Shown piece by piece: positions 30,246 to 41,838 of a DNA stretch of 64,000 nt. Position numbers and translations under genes: made by a program. Source of the stretch: Paenibacillus aquistagni (GTDB lineage Bacteria > Bacillota > Bacilli > Paenibacillales > Paenibacillaceae); assembly GCF_900177815.1 (NCBI RefSeq), contig NZ_FXAZ01000001.1, forward strand, positions 1,488,001 to 1,552,000, written 5' to 3'. Below the pieces are notes generated by a model. The model saw only the letters and a program-made list of their open reading frames with translations, ran no database searches and was not told the DNA's origin. Every line of letters starts with the position of its first letter. The first letter of the stretch is position 1.

Positions 30246-32696
30246 TTAAGTCTGTACCGGCTTGGTTACTGCAAATGCTTCAACGATCGTCTCGCCCTTG
30301 TCAAGCGTAACGGCCGATTTGCCGATTGATTTGCGATCCATTAGCGATGCATGCTCTGTAATCAGATGGTGCACTTCATGCTGAGAAGTAAGCATCGTAA
30401 TCGTATAGGCTTCCCTTGAATAGAAGGCGCCAACCAGCTTGGAGCCGTTAGGCTTCACTCGCTTGCCTTCCTTGAATTCGAAGGTTTGGATTCCCTTCCC
30501 TCCACGTCCTTGGGTAGGATAATCAAGCAGCAAAGAGCGCTTGCTCCAGCCAATATCGGAGATCACGGTAACCTCTCCTTCATCTCCAGCAACAAGCATC
30601 GCGGCAACGATCTCGTCCTCATCCTTCAATTGAATGCCCCGAACACCGCCAGCTGCGCGGCCCATCGGATTAATCTCTGCTTCTTGGAAACGAATAGCCA
30701 TTGCATCCTTCGTAACAAGCAAGAGCTCATCTGTACTTGTTGACGACAGCACCGTCAGCAGTTCGTCTCCCTCCTGCACCTTACATGCAACTACAGCCGC
30801 AGAACGGTTCGTCTCATAATCCTTCAGCATCGTGCGCTTCACTTGTCCTTTTCGTGTAACGAAGAGGAGTGATTGCTCTGCTTGATCGAAGTTTTTGACA
30901 GGAATAACCGCTACCACGCGATCTTCCTTGGCAAGTCCAATCACATTGACAATCGCTGTCCCGTTGTCCTTCCACTTGAATTCTGGAATCTGATGAACAG
31001 GCAGCAGGAAGTATTGGCCGCGCTGGGTAAAGATCAGCAGCTTATCCAGCGTGTTGACTTCATATATGATGCGGATGTGGTCGCCTTCTTTTACCCCAGA
31101 CGCATCCCAATCGCCGCCAGAGCGCGTAAAGCTCATCTGGCTTGCCCGCTTCACATAACCATCATGAGAATACGTCACGATGACATCTTCCGCATTGACG
31201 AGCACTTCAAGATTGACTTTGATCTCCTCGACCTCGCCTTGAACGTCCGATCTGCGATCAATGCCGTAGCGGTCTCTAATCTCAGCCAGCTCTTTTTTGA
31301 TCACATTCAGCAGCTTGCGCTCGCTGTTTAGTATCGATTGGTATTCCGCAACCTTTTTCTGAATTTCATTCAGCTCTTTCACCAAGGCTGTCAGCTCAAG
31401 GTTCGTCAATCGATACAACTGCAGCGCCAAGATAGCATCCGCTTGACGTTCTGTAAATCCGAACTGGTTCATCAGATTCACTTGAGCGTCCTGACGGTTC
31501 TTAGAAGCCTTAATCGTTGCAATAACCTCATCGAGCACATCAAGCGCCTTCACGAGTCCTTCTAGGACATGAGAACGATCAGATGCCTTATTCAGGTCAT
31601 AGCGTGTTCTTAAGGTAACAATTTCGCGCTGGTGATCCACATATGCCTTCAGCATTGGCAGCAGCCCTAATTGAGACGGCGCTTTATTCACAATCGCAAC
31701 CATGTTGAAGTTATACGTCACTTGAAGATCCGTTTTTTTCAACAAATAGTTTAAGATGCCTTGGGCATCCGCTTCCTTCTTCAGTTCAACGACAATACGA
31801 AGCCCATCACGTCCACTCTCATCCCGCACCTCGGCAATGCCGTCTACTTTCTTCTCAAGACGCACATTGTCCATCGCCGTGACCAGACGAGATTTAACGA
31901 CTTGATAAGGGATCTCCGTGATCACAATCTGCTGCTTGCCGCCGCGCAGATCCTCGATCTCTGTCTTGGAGCGAAGGTAAATTCGTCCCTTGCCTGTGCG
32001 ATAAGCTTCCTGAATCCCGCTCTCACCCATAATGATGCCGCCGGTAGGAAAGTCCGGGCCTTTGACTATTGACATGATCTCTTCGAGCTCCATGCCTGGC
32101 TTATCAATATAAGCTATACACGCGTCGATAACCTCACGCAAATTGTGAGGTGGAATCTCTGTTGCAAAGCCTGAAGAAATCCCGCTTACTCCGTTGACTA
32201 ATAGATTCGGAAAGCGTGATGGAAGGACACTTGGCTCTTCCTCCGTATTATCGAAGTTCGGACGGAATTGCACCGTGTCCTTCTCGATATCGCGAAGCAG
32301 CTCCATTGCTATAGGAGACAAGCGCGCTTCCGTATAACGCATTGCAGCTGCAGGATCATCGTCAATCGATCCCCAGTTGCCGTGGCCGTCAACAAGCACA
32401 TGCCCCATCTTCCAGGGCTGAGCCATTCTGACCATGCCGTCATAGATGGACGAGTCGCCATGGGGATGGTAATTCCCCATCACATCCCCTACCGTCTTGG
32501 CGGATTTGCGATATGGCTTGTCTGGTGTATTGTTTGACTCGTACATTGCGTATAGAATTCGCCGCTGAACCGGCTTAAGGCCGTCGCGCACATCCGGAAT
32601 CGCGCGATCTTGAATGATATATTTCGAATAACGACCGAACCGATCCCCTACCACATCCTCCAAGAACGCGGGTTTAAACTGTTCCGACACACTCAT
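30246..32696 (-). CDS. parC: DNA topoisomerase IV subunit A
   Basis: The 816-residue subunit cleaves and religates DNA to decatenate chromosomes. The N-terminal breakage-reunion domain contains [22 protein letters not shown], the quinolone-determining region [22 protein letters not shown] and the catalytic Tyr in [11 protein letters not shown]. The C-terminal pinwheel domain has a degenerate GyrA box (QGRGGKG). Pairing with parE directly upstream supports ParC rather than GyrA. The ATG at 32696 is preferred to an upstream GTG because GAAGGGTGA precedes it. The parE stop lies 13 bases upstream. Confidence 0.95.
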   Translation of the reverse strand: MSVSEQFKPAFLEDVVGDRFGRYSKYIIQDRAIPDVRDGLKPVQRRILYAMYESNNTPDKPYRKSAKTVGDVMGNYHPHGDSSIYDGMVRMAQPWKMGHVLVDGHGNWGSIDDDPAAAMRYTEARLSPIAMELLRDIEKDTVQFRPNFDNTEEEPSVLPSRFPNLLVNGVSGISSGFATEIPPHNLREVIDACIAYIDKPGMELEEIMSIVKGPDFPTGGIIMGESGIQEAYRTGKGRIYLRSKTEIEDLRGGKQQIVITEIPYQVVKSRLVTAMDNVRLEKKVDGIAEVRDESGRDGLRIVVELKKEADAQGILNYLLKKTDLQVTYNFNMVAIVNKAPSQLGLLPMLKAYVDHQREIVTLRTRYDLNKASDRSHVLEGLVKALDVLDEVIATIKASKNRQDAQVNLMNQFGFTERQADAILALQLYRLTNLELTALVKELNEIQKKVAEYQSILNSERKLLNVIKKELAEIRDRYGIDRRSDVQGEVEEIKVNLEVLVNAEDVIVTYSHDGYVKRASQMSFTRSGGDWDASGVKEGDHIRIIYEVNTLDKLLIFTQRGQYFLLPVHQIPEFKWKDNGTAIVNVIGLAKEDRVVAVIPVKNFDQAEQSLLFVTRKGQVKRTMLKDYETNRSAAVVACKVQEGDELLTVLSSTSTDELLLVTKDAMAIRFQEAEINPMGRAAGGVRGIQLKDEDEIVAAMLVAGDEGEVTVISDIGWSKRSLLLDYPTQGRGGKGIQTFEFKEGKRVKPNGSKLVGAFYSREAYTITMLTSQHEVHHLITEHASLMDRKSIGKSAVTLDKGETIVEAFAVTKPVQT

Positions 32697-32709
32697 ATCT
32701 CTCACCCTT

Positions 32710-34701
32710 CTATTCTTCGAACTCCGTGAAGTCTACATTCTCAACGATCCAGCGCTTGCGCGGCTCCACTTTATCTCCCATAAGCGTGGACACTCTGCGC
32801 TCAGCCTTTGCCGCATCCTCAATTTGAACTTGCAGCAGCGTGCGCGATTCAGGGTCCATCGTGGTCTCCCACAGCTGGTCTGGATTCATCTCGCCAAGAC
32901 CTTTGTAGCGCTGCAGCTCAATCTGGTTGTTGAACTGCTTCATATAGCTGTTCAACTGCTCTTCGGTCCAAGCATACCGTACCGTCGTGTGCTTGCCCTT
33001 CTTATTGGTGATCTTAAAGAGCGGCGGCTGAGCAATGTACACGCGTCCTGCATCGATCAAAGGCTTCATGTAGCGATAGAAGAACGTCAGCAGTAGCACT
33101 TGAATGTGGGCACCATCGGTATCGGCATCGGTCATAATAATAATTTTTGAGTAATTGCTGTCTTCGATATCAAAGTCAGCCCCTACTCCAGCACCGATGG
33201 CATGAATAATGGTACGGTACTCATCATTTTTCAAAATATCAGCAAGCTTCGCCTTCTCCGGATTGAGAGGCTTGCCCTTGAGCGGCAATATCGCCTGCGT
33301 CTTCGAATCACGTCCCTGCTTCGCTGAGCCTCCTGCTGAGTCACCCTCTACGATAAACAGCTCGTTGCGGCTGTAGTCCTTCGATTGAGCAGGGGTTAGC
33401 TTTCCGTTCAGGTTCGAGCTCTCACTGCGCTTTTTGCCTGTGCGGACTTCTTCGCGAGCTTTACGTGCCGCTTCTCTCGCTTTGGAAGCTTGAACGGCTT
33501 TCTTGACGAGCTGCTGTGCGACCTGCGGATTCTCCTCCAAGAAGATGCTCATCTGCTCCGACACCACAGCATCAACTGCACCTCGCGCCGTCGCGCTTCC
33601 CAATTGGTCCTTCGTCTGGCCTACGAATTCAACCTCCGACATTTTGATGTTCACAACGGCCATCATGCCCTCACGAAGATCGTTGCCGTCTAGGTTCTTG
33701 TCTTTTTCTTTGAGCATGGCATTTTTGCGGGCATACTCATTCATGACGCGAGTATAAGCGGTTTTGAATCCGGTCTCATGCGTACCGCCGCCGCGTGTTG
33801 GAATCGAGTTGACAAAAGAAGCGATCGTTTCCGTATAGCCATCGTTATACTGAAGCGCGATTTCAACCTCGATCTCGTCTTTATCCGCAGCAAAATGAAT
33901 CACATCATGAAGAACATTTTTATCCTCATTAAGATAGCGGACGAATTCACTTGCACCGCCTTCATACAAGAATATCTCAGCCTTGCCCGTTCGCTCGTCC
34001 TTCAAACTCACCTTCAAGCCTGAATTCAAAAACGCGATTTCCTGCAAACGCTCATAGAGCGAATCAAAATTCACATTAATATTGCCGTGGAACACTTTTT
34101 TGTCCGGCTTAAAGGTTATCTTAGATCCCGTTCTATTGGTATTGCCGACAATCGTAAGTCCCGTTACCGCCTCACCTACATGCTCCTTCCCATCTGGATC
34201 AACCCAAGATTCGAAGCGCTGCTTATGAATTTTGCCATCACGGAATATCTCTACCTCAAGCCATTCAGATAAAGCGTTCGTTACCGAAGCACCTACACCG
34301 TGGAGGCCTCCTGACTTCTTATAGCCTGCTCCGCCGAACTTTCCTCCGGCGTGAAGCATGGTGAAGACAACCTGCGGCGTAGGAACCCCTGTCTTATGTA
34401 ATCCGGTTGGAATACCACGTCCATTATCCCGCACCGTAATGGATAGGTCTGCATGAATTGTTACATCAATAACAGAGCAATACTTTGCCAGATGCTCATC
34501 GACTGCGTTGTCTACGATCTCCCATATGAGATGATGAAGTCCCGAGGAGCTTGTACTGCCTATATACATCCCCGGTCTCTTACGAACCGCGACAAGCCCT
34601 TCGAGCACTTGAATGTCGTCAGCACCATAATCCGAGCCCTGCTGAACTGCTGCTCCATTCTTATTCGGCTGCTGACCGAACAAATCGATCTGTTCGACCA
34701 T
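32710..34701 (-). CDS. parE: DNA topoisomerase IV subunit B
   Basis: The 663-residue ATPase subunit has a GHKL domain ([40 protein letters not shown]) and a TOPRIM domain with [25 protein letters not shown] and [11 protein letters not shown] for metal binding. It forms the ParC2E2 heterotetramer with the next gene. GAGGAGG precedes the ATG. The order parE-parC in one operon is standard in Bacillales. Confidence 0.96.
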   Translation of the reverse strand: MVEQIDLFGQQPNKNGAAVQQGSDYGADDIQVLEGLVAVRKRPGMYIGSTSSSGLHHLIWEIVDNAVDEHLAKYCSVIDVTIHADLSITVRDNGRGIPTGLHKTGVPTPQVVFTMLHAGGKFGGAGYKKSGGLHGVGASVTNALSEWLEVEIFRDGKIHKQRFESWVDPDGKEHVGEAVTGLTIVGNTNRTGSKITFKPDKKVFHGNINVNFDSLYERLQEIAFLNSGLKVSLKDERTGKAEIFLYEGGASEFVRYLNEDKNVLHDVIHFAADKDEIEVEIALQYNDGYTETIASFVNSIPTRGGGTHETGFKTAYTRVMNEYARKNAMLKEKDKNLDGNDLREGMMAVVNIKMSEVEFVGQTKDQLGSATARGAVDAVVSEQMSIFLEENPQVAQQLVKKAVQASKAREAARKAREEVRTGKKRSESSNLNGKLTPAQSKDYSRNELFIVEGDSAGGSAKQGRDSKTQAILPLKGKPLNPEKAKLADILKNDEYRTIIHAIGAGVGADFDIEDSNYSKIIIMTDADTDGAHIQVLLLTFFYRYMKPLIDAGRVYIAQPPLFKITNKKGKHTTVRYAWTEEQLNSYMKQFNNQIELQRYKGLGEMNPDQLWETTMDPESRTLLQVQIEDAAKAERRVSTLMGDKVEPRKRWIVENVDFTEFEE

Positions 34702-34924
34702 TCGTGCTCCTCCTCAACTAATCAATGTATTTCCATATAAGCGTTATGTTCGATTCTGCCCAAGCAAGCTCCTTTCATCCGCTTGATGGACAGCATTCTC
34801 ATAATGCTCATATAGTTGTATAAATCCGTCAGCAAAAGAAAATCTGCCGCATCTGGACTTTTTGGCCTTTATCGCCGCGTCTTCTCGTCCAAATGCAAAC
34901 AGATGTTTCGCATTCTCGTCTATT

Positions 34925-35905
34925 TTAATTCAACATGTCCTGTTTCGTAAAGACGCGGAATGCAATCAACAGTGCAATTACTCCCCAAACCGCAAGCACG
35001 ATCAAGGAAAAGCCCAGCGTCATCCCCTCTACGGGAGGCGGACTTCCAGCCAAATAGCTGGTCAAGTTCAAATTAATCATGAACAAATATTTGGCAGTTG
35101 GCCAAGAAGAAGCCATATTGTATAAAATAGAGCCTGCGATCAATACTGCCATCAAGGTCACAATGCTTGCCGCAGTGCTGCGCACAAGCACGGATACCAT
35201 AAACGACAGTGCTGCCACAACGAGGCTCGAAAACCAAATCAATCCACACTGCATGAGAAGATACAGCCAAGAAGGCATCATATGTACAGACTCCACATGC
35301 ACGTCTGATCCCGACAGATTAAATCCCGAGAATAAAGGAAAGCTCCAGCCGCCATAGCCAAACACCGCGCCAGAGATCAGATATGAGAGCAGTGCAGTCG
35401 CGAGGACAATGATCCCCGAGAACAGCATGAGCACGATCCATTTGCTCATTAGAATCTTCCAGCGACGTACTGGCCTAGTAAGCAGCATCTTAATTGTACC
35501 AGTCGATCGTTCAGAGGATACAATATCACTAGCAATCGCCATAATCAATAGTGGGATGAACAAAGTAACTGCATTATCCATGAACGTTCTGGTAAAAGTC
35601 ACGCCGTTCGGCTCATTTGGATTCACATCATGATCCAGATAATATTGAAGCTGCTGAATCATAATCCGCCGCATCGTCTTCCATTCTTCCGGAATGCGAT
35701 CACTGCCAAGCGTATTTTGATAATCTGCTATTTGCTGAGTGATCTCGCGCCGCCAATCTTGATCGAACTTCTCCCGGCTGTTCTGAGCGATCTTCATCTG
35801 CGCATAGGTGAAGACGGGTATTAATACCACAAGGATGAGCAATATGACATAAAAGCGCTTTTTCTTCAGCACCTTTAACGTTTCATTGTGTATAAGTGCC
35901 AGCAT
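34925..35905 (-). CDS. ABC-2 type transporter permease
   Basis: The 326-residue protein starts MLALIHNETLKVLKKKRFYV and has one N-terminal membrane segment, an extracytoplasmic region of about 90 residues and five to six C-terminal segments, the NatB/ABC-2 layout. Loop motifs SSERSTGTIKMLLTRPVRRW and SLVVAALSFMVSVLVRSTAASI are typical. The ATG at 35905 lies two bases after the ATPase stop; a TTG at 35914 in the same frame is less likely. It forms an exporter with the ATPase; the substrate is unknown. Confidence 0.88.
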   Translation of the reverse strand: MLALIHNETLKVLKKKRFYVILLILVVLIPVFTYAQMKIAQNSREKFDQDWRREITQQIADYQNTLGSDRIPEEWKTMRRIMIQQLQYYLDHDVNPNEPNGVTFTRTFMDNAVTLFIPLLIMAIASDIVSSERSTGTIKMLLTRPVRRWKILMSKWIVLMLFSGIIVLATALLSYLISGAVFGYGGWSFPLFSGFNLSGSDVHVESVHMMPSWLYLLMQCGLIWFSSLVVAALSFMVSVLVRSTAASIVTLMAVLIAGSILYNMASSWPTAKYLFMINLNLTSYLAGSPPPVEGMTLGFSLIVLAVWGVIALLIAFRVFTKQDMLN

Positions 35906-35906
35906 A

Positions 35907-36887
35907 TTAATCAATGCCTCCCCCTTCCGTCATTTCAAGGAAGAGCTGCTCCAAGGTTGGAACGACACGCTGAATCCCCTCAACTTCCATTCCAGCAGCA
36001 AGCAAGGCTTGATTGACCTTTGCAATTAGATCGGTATTCATCTCTGTAATGATATAGTCCTCAGGCAGGCCAAGCAGCGCGGTTTCATCGATCATGCCTT
36101 CATGAGGCTGTACAAGATGTACGCCATCCTGCTGCTCAAGCAGCGCTCGGGCACGCTCAGGTGATTTGGTCATCCATATGACGTATTGATTGCGTCCCAC
36201 GAGCAGATTCTCCACATCATCAACAGCCAGCACTCGGCCATGATTAATGATAGCGACTCGGTCACACATCAGCTGGATTTCACTTAGCAGATGGCTGGAT
36301 ACAAACACCGCCATGCCTTCGTCAGCGAGTTGCCGAATAAAAGTGCGCAGTTCTTTAATTCCCAGTGGATCCAATCCATTCGTAGGCTCGTCCAATATCA
36401 TAAGCCGCGGCCGCACCAGAAGCGCTTGGGCAATGCCAAGCCGCTGGCGCATCCCAAGCGAATAGTTTTTCACCTTATCATGGATGCGCTTTGCCATTCC
36501 TACGATGTCCACAACCTCATGAATGCGGGTTTCATCAATGTCTGGAACCATTCGTGCAAACTGCTCAAGATTCTCCCATCCCGTCAAAAAACTGTACATC
36601 TCGGGATTCTCCACAATGGCCCCTACAAAACGAAGGCTTTGTTCTGGATCTCGATTAACATCGTAGCCGCAGACCGTGATCTTCCCTGATGTAGGCTTAA
36701 TCAGATCAACAAGCATCCGAATAGTAGTCGTCTTTCCCGCTCCATTCGGGCCTAAGAAGCCAAAGATCTCACCTGCTCTAACCTCAAAAGTGACATCCTC
36801 AATAATCCATTTGCGGCCAATACGCTTTTTTAGCTGCTGAACGGATAATACCACATCGCGCTTATCTTCATGCAAGGATGTTGTCAT
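35907..36887 (-). CDS. ABC transporter ATP-binding protein
   Basis: The 326-residue ATPase carries Walker A GPNGAGKTTTIRM, signature YSLGMRQRLGIAQAL, Walker B LMILDEPTNGLD and the H-loop VFVSSHLLSEI, close to the BcrA/NatA group associated with peptide antibiotic resistance. A C-terminal accessory domain follows. AAGGAG before the ATG at 36887 fixes the start over an upstream in-frame ATG that contains it. It forms an operon with the following permease gene. Confidence 0.92.
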   Translation of the reverse strand: MTTSLHEDKRDVVLSVQQLKKRIGRKWIIEDVTFEVRAGEIFGFLGPNGAGKTTTIRMLVDLIKPTSGKITVCGYDVNRDPEQSLRFVGAIVENPEMYSFLTGWENLEQFARMVPDIDETRIHEVVDIVGMAKRIHDKVKNYSLGMRQRLGIAQALLVRPRLMILDEPTNGLDPLGIKELRTFIRQLADEGMAVFVSSHLLSEIQLMCDRVAIINHGRVLAVDDVENLLVGRNQYVIWMTKSPERARALLEQQDGVHLVQPHEGMIDETALLGLPEDYIITEMNTDLIAKVNQALLAAGMEVEGIQRVVPTLEQLFLEMTEGGGID

Positions 36888-36941
36888 CAACGGGCTCCTT
36901 TCCATTTCTCATCCGTTATCCATTCTCACAATCTATCGTCA

Positions 36942-37748
36942 TTAGGGCAGGCTTTGTACAATTCGTGTCGCGATTGCATCATAGCCTGTACCATTCGGAT
37001 GGAAATGATCTGCTGCGATGTATTTATCGATATTATGCTCAAACAGATCCTGCGTCGGGATCATCAGCATATTGGCGTCCTCATTCATAAATTCCTTAGC
37101 CGCATGATTCCATCGCTCGACAACACTGCTGCCGACCGTGCTCATTTCCTTTACATTGGAAAAGGGATTGTACAATCCGACAAACACGATTAAAGCATCC
37201 TTATTCGTTTCACGTATTTTGTTCAGCACTTGCTTTAGCGAGCTAATACTTTCATCGGCTTTTTTGTTCAAATATTCAATATTCAATTGAGCGGAACTTA
37301 ACTGCTCGGATTGAGCCCCCTGAAACAAATCGTTGCCTCCGATGGTCAAAAGCACGAGATTGGCTTGCTTTAAGCTATACCCGATGTGCTCCTCATCCAA
37401 ACGTGTGACTAATTGGTCCGCGCGAAGGCCATTGATCGCTAGATTGTTCAAGAGCTTCGCTTCACGTTTGTGCTTCTCAAGCATCTCTACCGTGCGTCTC
37501 ACATAGCCTTTGCCGGTATCATCCCCTGTGCCTCTCGTCAGAGAATCCCCAATGGCAACAATTCGATATTCTGCTTTACTGTTATCCACAGGTACCTCAG
37601 GCGTGCTCGCAACCGGCTTCTCCGTAAATGGCACTGAGCCGGGATGCAGTACATTCGTCACCCCAAGAATGAATCCAGTGAGCAGCAATACGGAACTTAG
37701 ACATCCGATCAAAGCAATGATGGACCAGAGCGATCCCTTACGCTTCAT
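36942..37748 (-). CDS. SGNH/GDSL-type esterase, membrane-anchored
   Basis: The 268-residue protein has an N-terminal membrane anchor or signal (SIIALIGCLSSVLLLTGFIL) and an extracellular SGNH hydrolase domain. The four blocks are visible: AIGDSLTRGTG with the nucleophile Ser, a Gly/Asn region around NGLRA, TIGGNDLFQ, and the Asp-His pair in ADHFHPNGTGYDAIA. It resembles the YpmR-like lipases/acylhydrolases of Bacillales. GGGGGAG lies upstream. The preceding ABC genes are downstream on the same strand with a 54-base gap, so coexpression is possible. Confidence 0.9.
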   Translation of the reverse strand: MKRKGSLWSIIALIGCLSSVLLLTGFILGVTNVLHPGSVPFTEKPVASTPEVPVDNSKAEYRIVAIGDSLTRGTGDDTGKGYVRRTVEMLEKHKREAKLLNNLAINGLRADQLVTRLDEEHIGYSLKQANLVLLTIGGNDLFQGAQSEQLSSAQLNIEYLNKKADESISSLKQVLNKIRETNKDALIVFVGLYNPFSNVKEMSTVGSSVVERWNHAAKEFMNEDANMLMIPTQDLFEHNIDKYIAADHFHPNGTGYDAIATRIVQSLP

Positions 37749-37961
37749 CCATTCTCCCCCTAGCTATAGTCGATTGAAGGCTGCTTCCCTAACAGCATTG
37801 TCCTAACCTTGCTACTACAATACCCATTTCACTAGGAGAATGCAAATAATTGCCCCTACAAATGCCATAGCTTGCCCCATTTTGTCTAGATTCAAAAAGC
37901 ATGGTTTCGTGCTGAAGTCGACCATTCCCTTTTATCACTTCATCTCTTAACACGATAGCTG

Positions 37962-38003
37962 AAAAAACGGCCATATCCAAGTCTAAACTTTGGACATGAC
38001 CGT
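37962..38003 (-). terminator. terminator of the YheI/YheH-type operon
   Basis: On the minus strand ACGGTCATGTCCAAAG and CTTGGATATGGCCGT pair with few mismatches around a six-base loop, followed by TTTTTTC. Confidence 0.85.
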
Positions 38004-38014
38004 CAATATGAGTT

Positions 38015-39883
38015 TTACATATATTTATACTGGGCTTCAACGAGTCCGTTATAGGTTCCTCGCTTCACCATCAACTGCTCATGGCTGCCCTCTTCCACGA
38101 TTCGACCGTGATCAAGCACAATGATCTTGTCGCAATAGCGAATCGTTGACAGGCGGTGAGCAATGATGAAGGACGTTCTTCCTTTAAGAAGCGTCTTCAG
38201 CGCCTCTTGAATCTTCAGTTCTGTCTCTGTATCAATACTTGCTGTGGCTTCATCCAAGATGAGAATTCGCGGATCAGCAAGCAGCGCTCTTGCAAAGGAC
38301 AACAGCTGACGCTGCCCCATCGAGAGCACGTTGCCTCGCTCCTGCACTTCTGTATCATAGCCGTTCTCCATGCTCATGATGAAGTCATGGGCATGCACCG
38401 CTTTGGCTGCTCTCTCTACCTCTTCATCTGTGGCATCCAGTCTACCAAAGCGAATGTTGTCGCGGATTGTTCCCGAGAAGATGAACGTATCCTGCATGAC
38501 AATCCCGATCTGAGAGCGCAGGCTTTCGAGCTCTACATTGCGGATATCAAAGCCGTCGACCAACACGCGGCCTTGCGTAGGATCATAGAAACGGCATAGC
38601 AAGTTGATGATGGTACTCTTGCCCGAGCCCGTATGACCAACCAGCGCAATGGATTGACCCGCTTCAGCGTGCAGGGATATGCCTTTTAGAGCCGCCCGAC
38701 CAGGTTCATACTCAAATACCACCTGCTCGATGTTGACATCTCCCTTGATGGAAGGCATCAGCATCGCGCCTTTATTTTCACTGACGGAAGGCTTTTCATC
38801 CATAAATTCAAAGATACGCTCGGATGACGCCATCGCGATCAGCATTTGAGAATACATTTGTCCTAAGCGGTTGATCGGTTCCCAGAAGTTGCCGACATAC
38901 TGTGCAAAGGCGAACAAGATCCCTACCGTGATCGCTTCAGCCTGCACGAGCCCCGTACCATAGACAAACAGAATGAAGGCTCCGATCGCACTCGTAATCT
39001 CGATAATAGGCCCGAAGGTTTGGTTCAGTGCGGATGCACGGTTCCATGACTTCAGGTTCACCGTATTCATGTAATCAAAGAACGTCATGTTCTCTTTCTC
39101 TTGCGTGTAGGCTTGTGTTACACGCATCCCTTGAATCGCTTCGTTCAAGTGTGAGTTGATTCTCGATTGCTTGATGCGCACATCCTGCCAAGCCATCCGA
39201 ATCTTCTTGCGCAGCTTCGTTGAGATCAAGAACATGATCGGCACGGTGATCATGACCGCAACTGCTAGCTTAACGTTCAAGAACAAGAGAATGATGATAA
39301 TGCCTAGCAGTTGCAAGCAGTCCACCAAGACGTTGATGGCTCCGTTCGTAAATAAGTCCTGCAGCGAGTTGATATCATTGGTTACCCGTACAAGCACCGA
39401 TCCTGCCGGACGCTTGTCGTAGAAGCCAAAGGACAGCGATTGCAAATGCTTGAACAAATCAGCACGAAGATCATAGATGATGCGCTGTCCGATCATATTC
39501 ATAAATTTAATGCGATACGTATTCGTTGCCCATTGAATCACATAAAGCACAAATGCTGTTCCAGTAATAATAAGCAGCAGCTTCATGGATGGATCAACGC
39601 CAGGTTCTGGTGCAATCGCGTGGTCAATGGCATAGCTGATTAGGAAAGGAATCGCTAGCTTGGTTAACGTACCAAGGATCATCAATATAACAAGGATCGG
39701 CAGAAGCTGTCTCTTATAAGGCTTCATGTAGGTCAACAATCTTCGCATCTGCGCCCAGTTAAACGGCTTCTCGATAATCTCATCGTCCTGATACACAAAC
39801 CGATTTTTCTTATCATATGGGATGGACCCTTGTGAATCAGCCTTATTCGAGTGCTGCTCACCCGTCATGCTTGCCTGGCTCAT
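38015..39883 (-). CDS. heterodimeric multidrug ABC exporter subunit (YheH/BmrD-like)
   Basis: The 622-residue half-transporter has an N-terminal cytoplasmic stretch, a six-helix ABC membrane domain (about 55-340) and an ATPase domain with Walker A GHTGSGKSTIINLL, a signature read as LSMGQRQLLSFARAL, Walker B ILILDEATASID and the H-loop FIIAHRLSTIRYCD. The start overlaps the stop of the partner gene as ATGA. In such pairs one nucleotide site is degenerate; the LSMGQ signature here and LSGGQ in the partner suggest an asymmetric heterodimer as in BmrCD. Confidence 0.92.
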   Translation of the reverse strand: MSQASMTGEQHSNKADSQGSIPYDKKNRFVYQDDEIIEKPFNWAQMRRLLTYMKPYKRQLLPILVILMILGTLTKLAIPFLISYAIDHAIAPEPGVDPSMKLLLIITGTAFVLYVIQWATNTYRIKFMNMIGQRIIYDLRADLFKHLQSLSFGFYDKRPAGSVLVRVTNDINSLQDLFTNGAINVLVDCLQLLGIIIILLFLNVKLAVAVMITVPIMFLISTKLRKKIRMAWQDVRIKQSRINSHLNEAIQGMRVTQAYTQEKENMTFFDYMNTVNLKSWNRASALNQTFGPIIEITSAIGAFILFVYGTGLVQAEAITVGILFAFAQYVGNFWEPINRLGQMYSQMLIAMASSERIFEFMDEKPSVSENKGAMLMPSIKGDVNIEQVVFEYEPGRAALKGISLHAEAGQSIALVGHTGSGKSTIINLLCRFYDPTQGRVLVDGFDIRNVELESLRSQIGIVMQDTFIFSGTIRDNIRFGRLDATDEEVERAAKAVHAHDFIMSMENGYDTEVQERGNVLSMGQRQLLSFARALLADPRILILDEATASIDTETELKIQEALKTLLKGRTSFIIAHRLSTIRYCDKIIVLDHGRIVEEGSHEQLMVKRGTYNGLVEAQYKYM

Positions 39884-41652
39884 ACTTTCACCTCATTCCC
39901 TTGCTGGCCGGCCTTTCCCTCTAAATAGTCGGCATATTGTATATGGTAGATATCCTGATATGTTCCAGGCACCTGCGTTAACTGCTCATGAGTGCCGCGC
40001 TGCACAACGCGTCCCTTATCAAGCACTAGAATCTCGTCTGCTTCACGCAAGGAGGAGATACGGTGTGCGATGATAAATACAGTACGTCCCCGCATTACTT
40101 CCTTAAAGCCTTCTTGTATCTCATGCTCGGTCTCCATGTCTACCGCGCTAGTCGCATCGTCCAAGATAAGAATCTTCGGATCATTCAAGAGCGCACGTGC
40201 AATCGCGATACGCTGCTTCTGGCCTCCTGACAGGCCTAACCCGCGTTCACCAACGATGGTATCATAGCCAAGCGGCAGCTCCATAATGAAGTCATGCGCC
40301 TTTGCGAGCTTCGCCACTCGGACAATGTCGTCCTCCGTAACATCATGGCGACCGTAAGCAATGTTGTTGCGTATGGTGGAAGAGAAGAGGAACGTCTCTT
40401 GGAACACCGTAGCAATCTGACGGCGCAGACTCGTGATATCGATATCCCGAACATCAGTTCCATCAAGCATTACCTGTCCGCTCTGTACGTCGTAAGCACG
40501 CATCAACAGCTGTATAATCGTTGATTTGCCTGCCCCTGTACCACCAAGAAGTCCAATCACCTTTCCTGCCTCAGCATCGATATTGACATCATGCACCGCA
40601 TGCTGATCGCCTTCATAGCCAAAGGATACATGTTCGAACTGCACATGGCCTTTAACTAACTCTGGATCCAGTTTCTTCGCATTTGGCTTATTCACGATAT
40701 CTTCTTCTGAGTTCAGCAGTTCTAACACGCGTTCACCAGAAGACTTTGCCTGTGTGTAGTTGTTGATATGGAAGCCAAGTCCCCACATGGGTCCGATAAT
40801 GTACCAGATCATGCTGAAGAAGGCTACTAGCTCGCCAAGAGTCAGTTTTTCTTGAATAACAAAGGTACCGCCGACGCCAAGCAAGATGACAACACTGATG
40901 CTTGCGAGAATTTCCATGACAGGGAAGTAGTTCCCCCACAAATTCGCAATCAGAATCTGATTGTCCTTATAAGCATTATTGCGATCAACGAATTTATCAA
41001 CTTCATAGGGCTCTCTTGCAAAAGATTTTACGGTGCGCACGCCCGTGATATTCTCTTGAACAGCTGTATTCAAGGAGCTGAATGTCTTGCGCATCTCGCG
41101 AAATGCAGGGTGGATCTTATTCTCGAATCGAATCGCGACAAACCCAAGCACAGGTATAAAAATAAAGCAAACCAATGTCAGCTGCCAGTTAATCGACAGC
41201 ATCATCGCAGCTCCGAACACGATCATCAGCACCATGTTCAGAATTTGTGCAAAGCCAAACCCAACAAACTGTCTAACCCCCTCAAGATCTGCTGTTAGGC
41301 GGGACATCAGATCTCCCGTTCTTGCTTTGTCATAATAGCGATAAGATAGCGATTGCAATTTGCGATAGGAGGCATTGCGCATCGCATAGGCCGTGTAGTT
41401 ACCCAGTCTCCCCCCAAAGAAGCCGTGTAAAAATTGTAAGGTGCCTTTAAGGCTAACAACGGCAACCACCGTACCAGCTAGCCAAGGCACCCATTCGTAT
41501 TTTTCCTCTGTAATTACGTCATCGATTAGGATCCTGAGTAAGTTCGGATACACAAGCCCTAATGCGGTGGCGATCATTAAGCAAAGGATCGATACAAACA
41601 GCAGCTTTTTTTTCGGCCAATAAAAAGGTGCTAGCTGTTTAAAGACGTCCAT
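39880..41652 (-). CDS. heterodimeric multidrug ABC exporter subunit (YheI/BmrC-like)
   Basis: The 590-residue half-transporter starts MDVFKQLAPFYWPKKK, has six membrane helices (to about residue 310) and an ATPase with Walker A GGTGAGKSTIIQLL, signature LSGGQKQRIAIARAL, Walker B ILILDDATSAVD, in which the catalytic Glu is Asp, and the H-loop FIIAHRISSLREAD. The missing Glu makes its own site degenerate, fitting the BmrC role. GAGAGGGG precedes the ATG. It is coupled by a four-base overlap to the second subunit gene. Confidence 0.92.
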   Translation of the reverse strand: MDVFKQLAPFYWPKKKLLFVSILCLMIATALGLVYPNLLRILIDDVITEEKYEWVPWLAGTVVAVVSLKGTLQFLHGFFGGRLGNYTAYAMRNASYRKLQSLSYRYYDKARTGDLMSRLTADLEGVRQFVGFGFAQILNMVLMIVFGAAMMLSINWQLTLVCFIFIPVLGFVAIRFENKIHPAFREMRKTFSSLNTAVQENITGVRTVKSFAREPYEVDKFVDRNNAYKDNQILIANLWGNYFPVMEILASISVVILLGVGGTFVIQEKLTLGELVAFFSMIWYIIGPMWGLGFHINNYTQAKSSGERVLELLNSEEDIVNKPNAKKLDPELVKGHVQFEHVSFGYEGDQHAVHDVNIDAEAGKVIGLLGGTGAGKSTIIQLLMRAYDVQSGQVMLDGTDVRDIDITSLRRQIATVFQETFLFSSTIRNNIAYGRHDVTEDDIVRVAKLAKAHDFIMELPLGYDTIVGERGLGLSGGQKQRIAIARALLNDPKILILDDATSAVDMETEHEIQEGFKEVMRGRTVFIIAHRISSLREADEILVLDKGRVVQRGTHEQLTQVPGTYQDIYHIQYADYLEGKAGQQGNEVKV

Positions 41653-41838
41653 GATTAATCCCCTCTCCGTGTTTCTAACGATATGTACCGCAGTTTATCA
41701 TCACCCCATACGAACTTCAAAACCAGTTTTTCAGCGTTATGACGTAAATGAGACGATTCTTTGTCATTAAGACCCCATAACCTTATGTAATCTTTTATAT
41801 CTGCCGTATTCCTGCGTTCACATCCTTTTCTTAAACAT

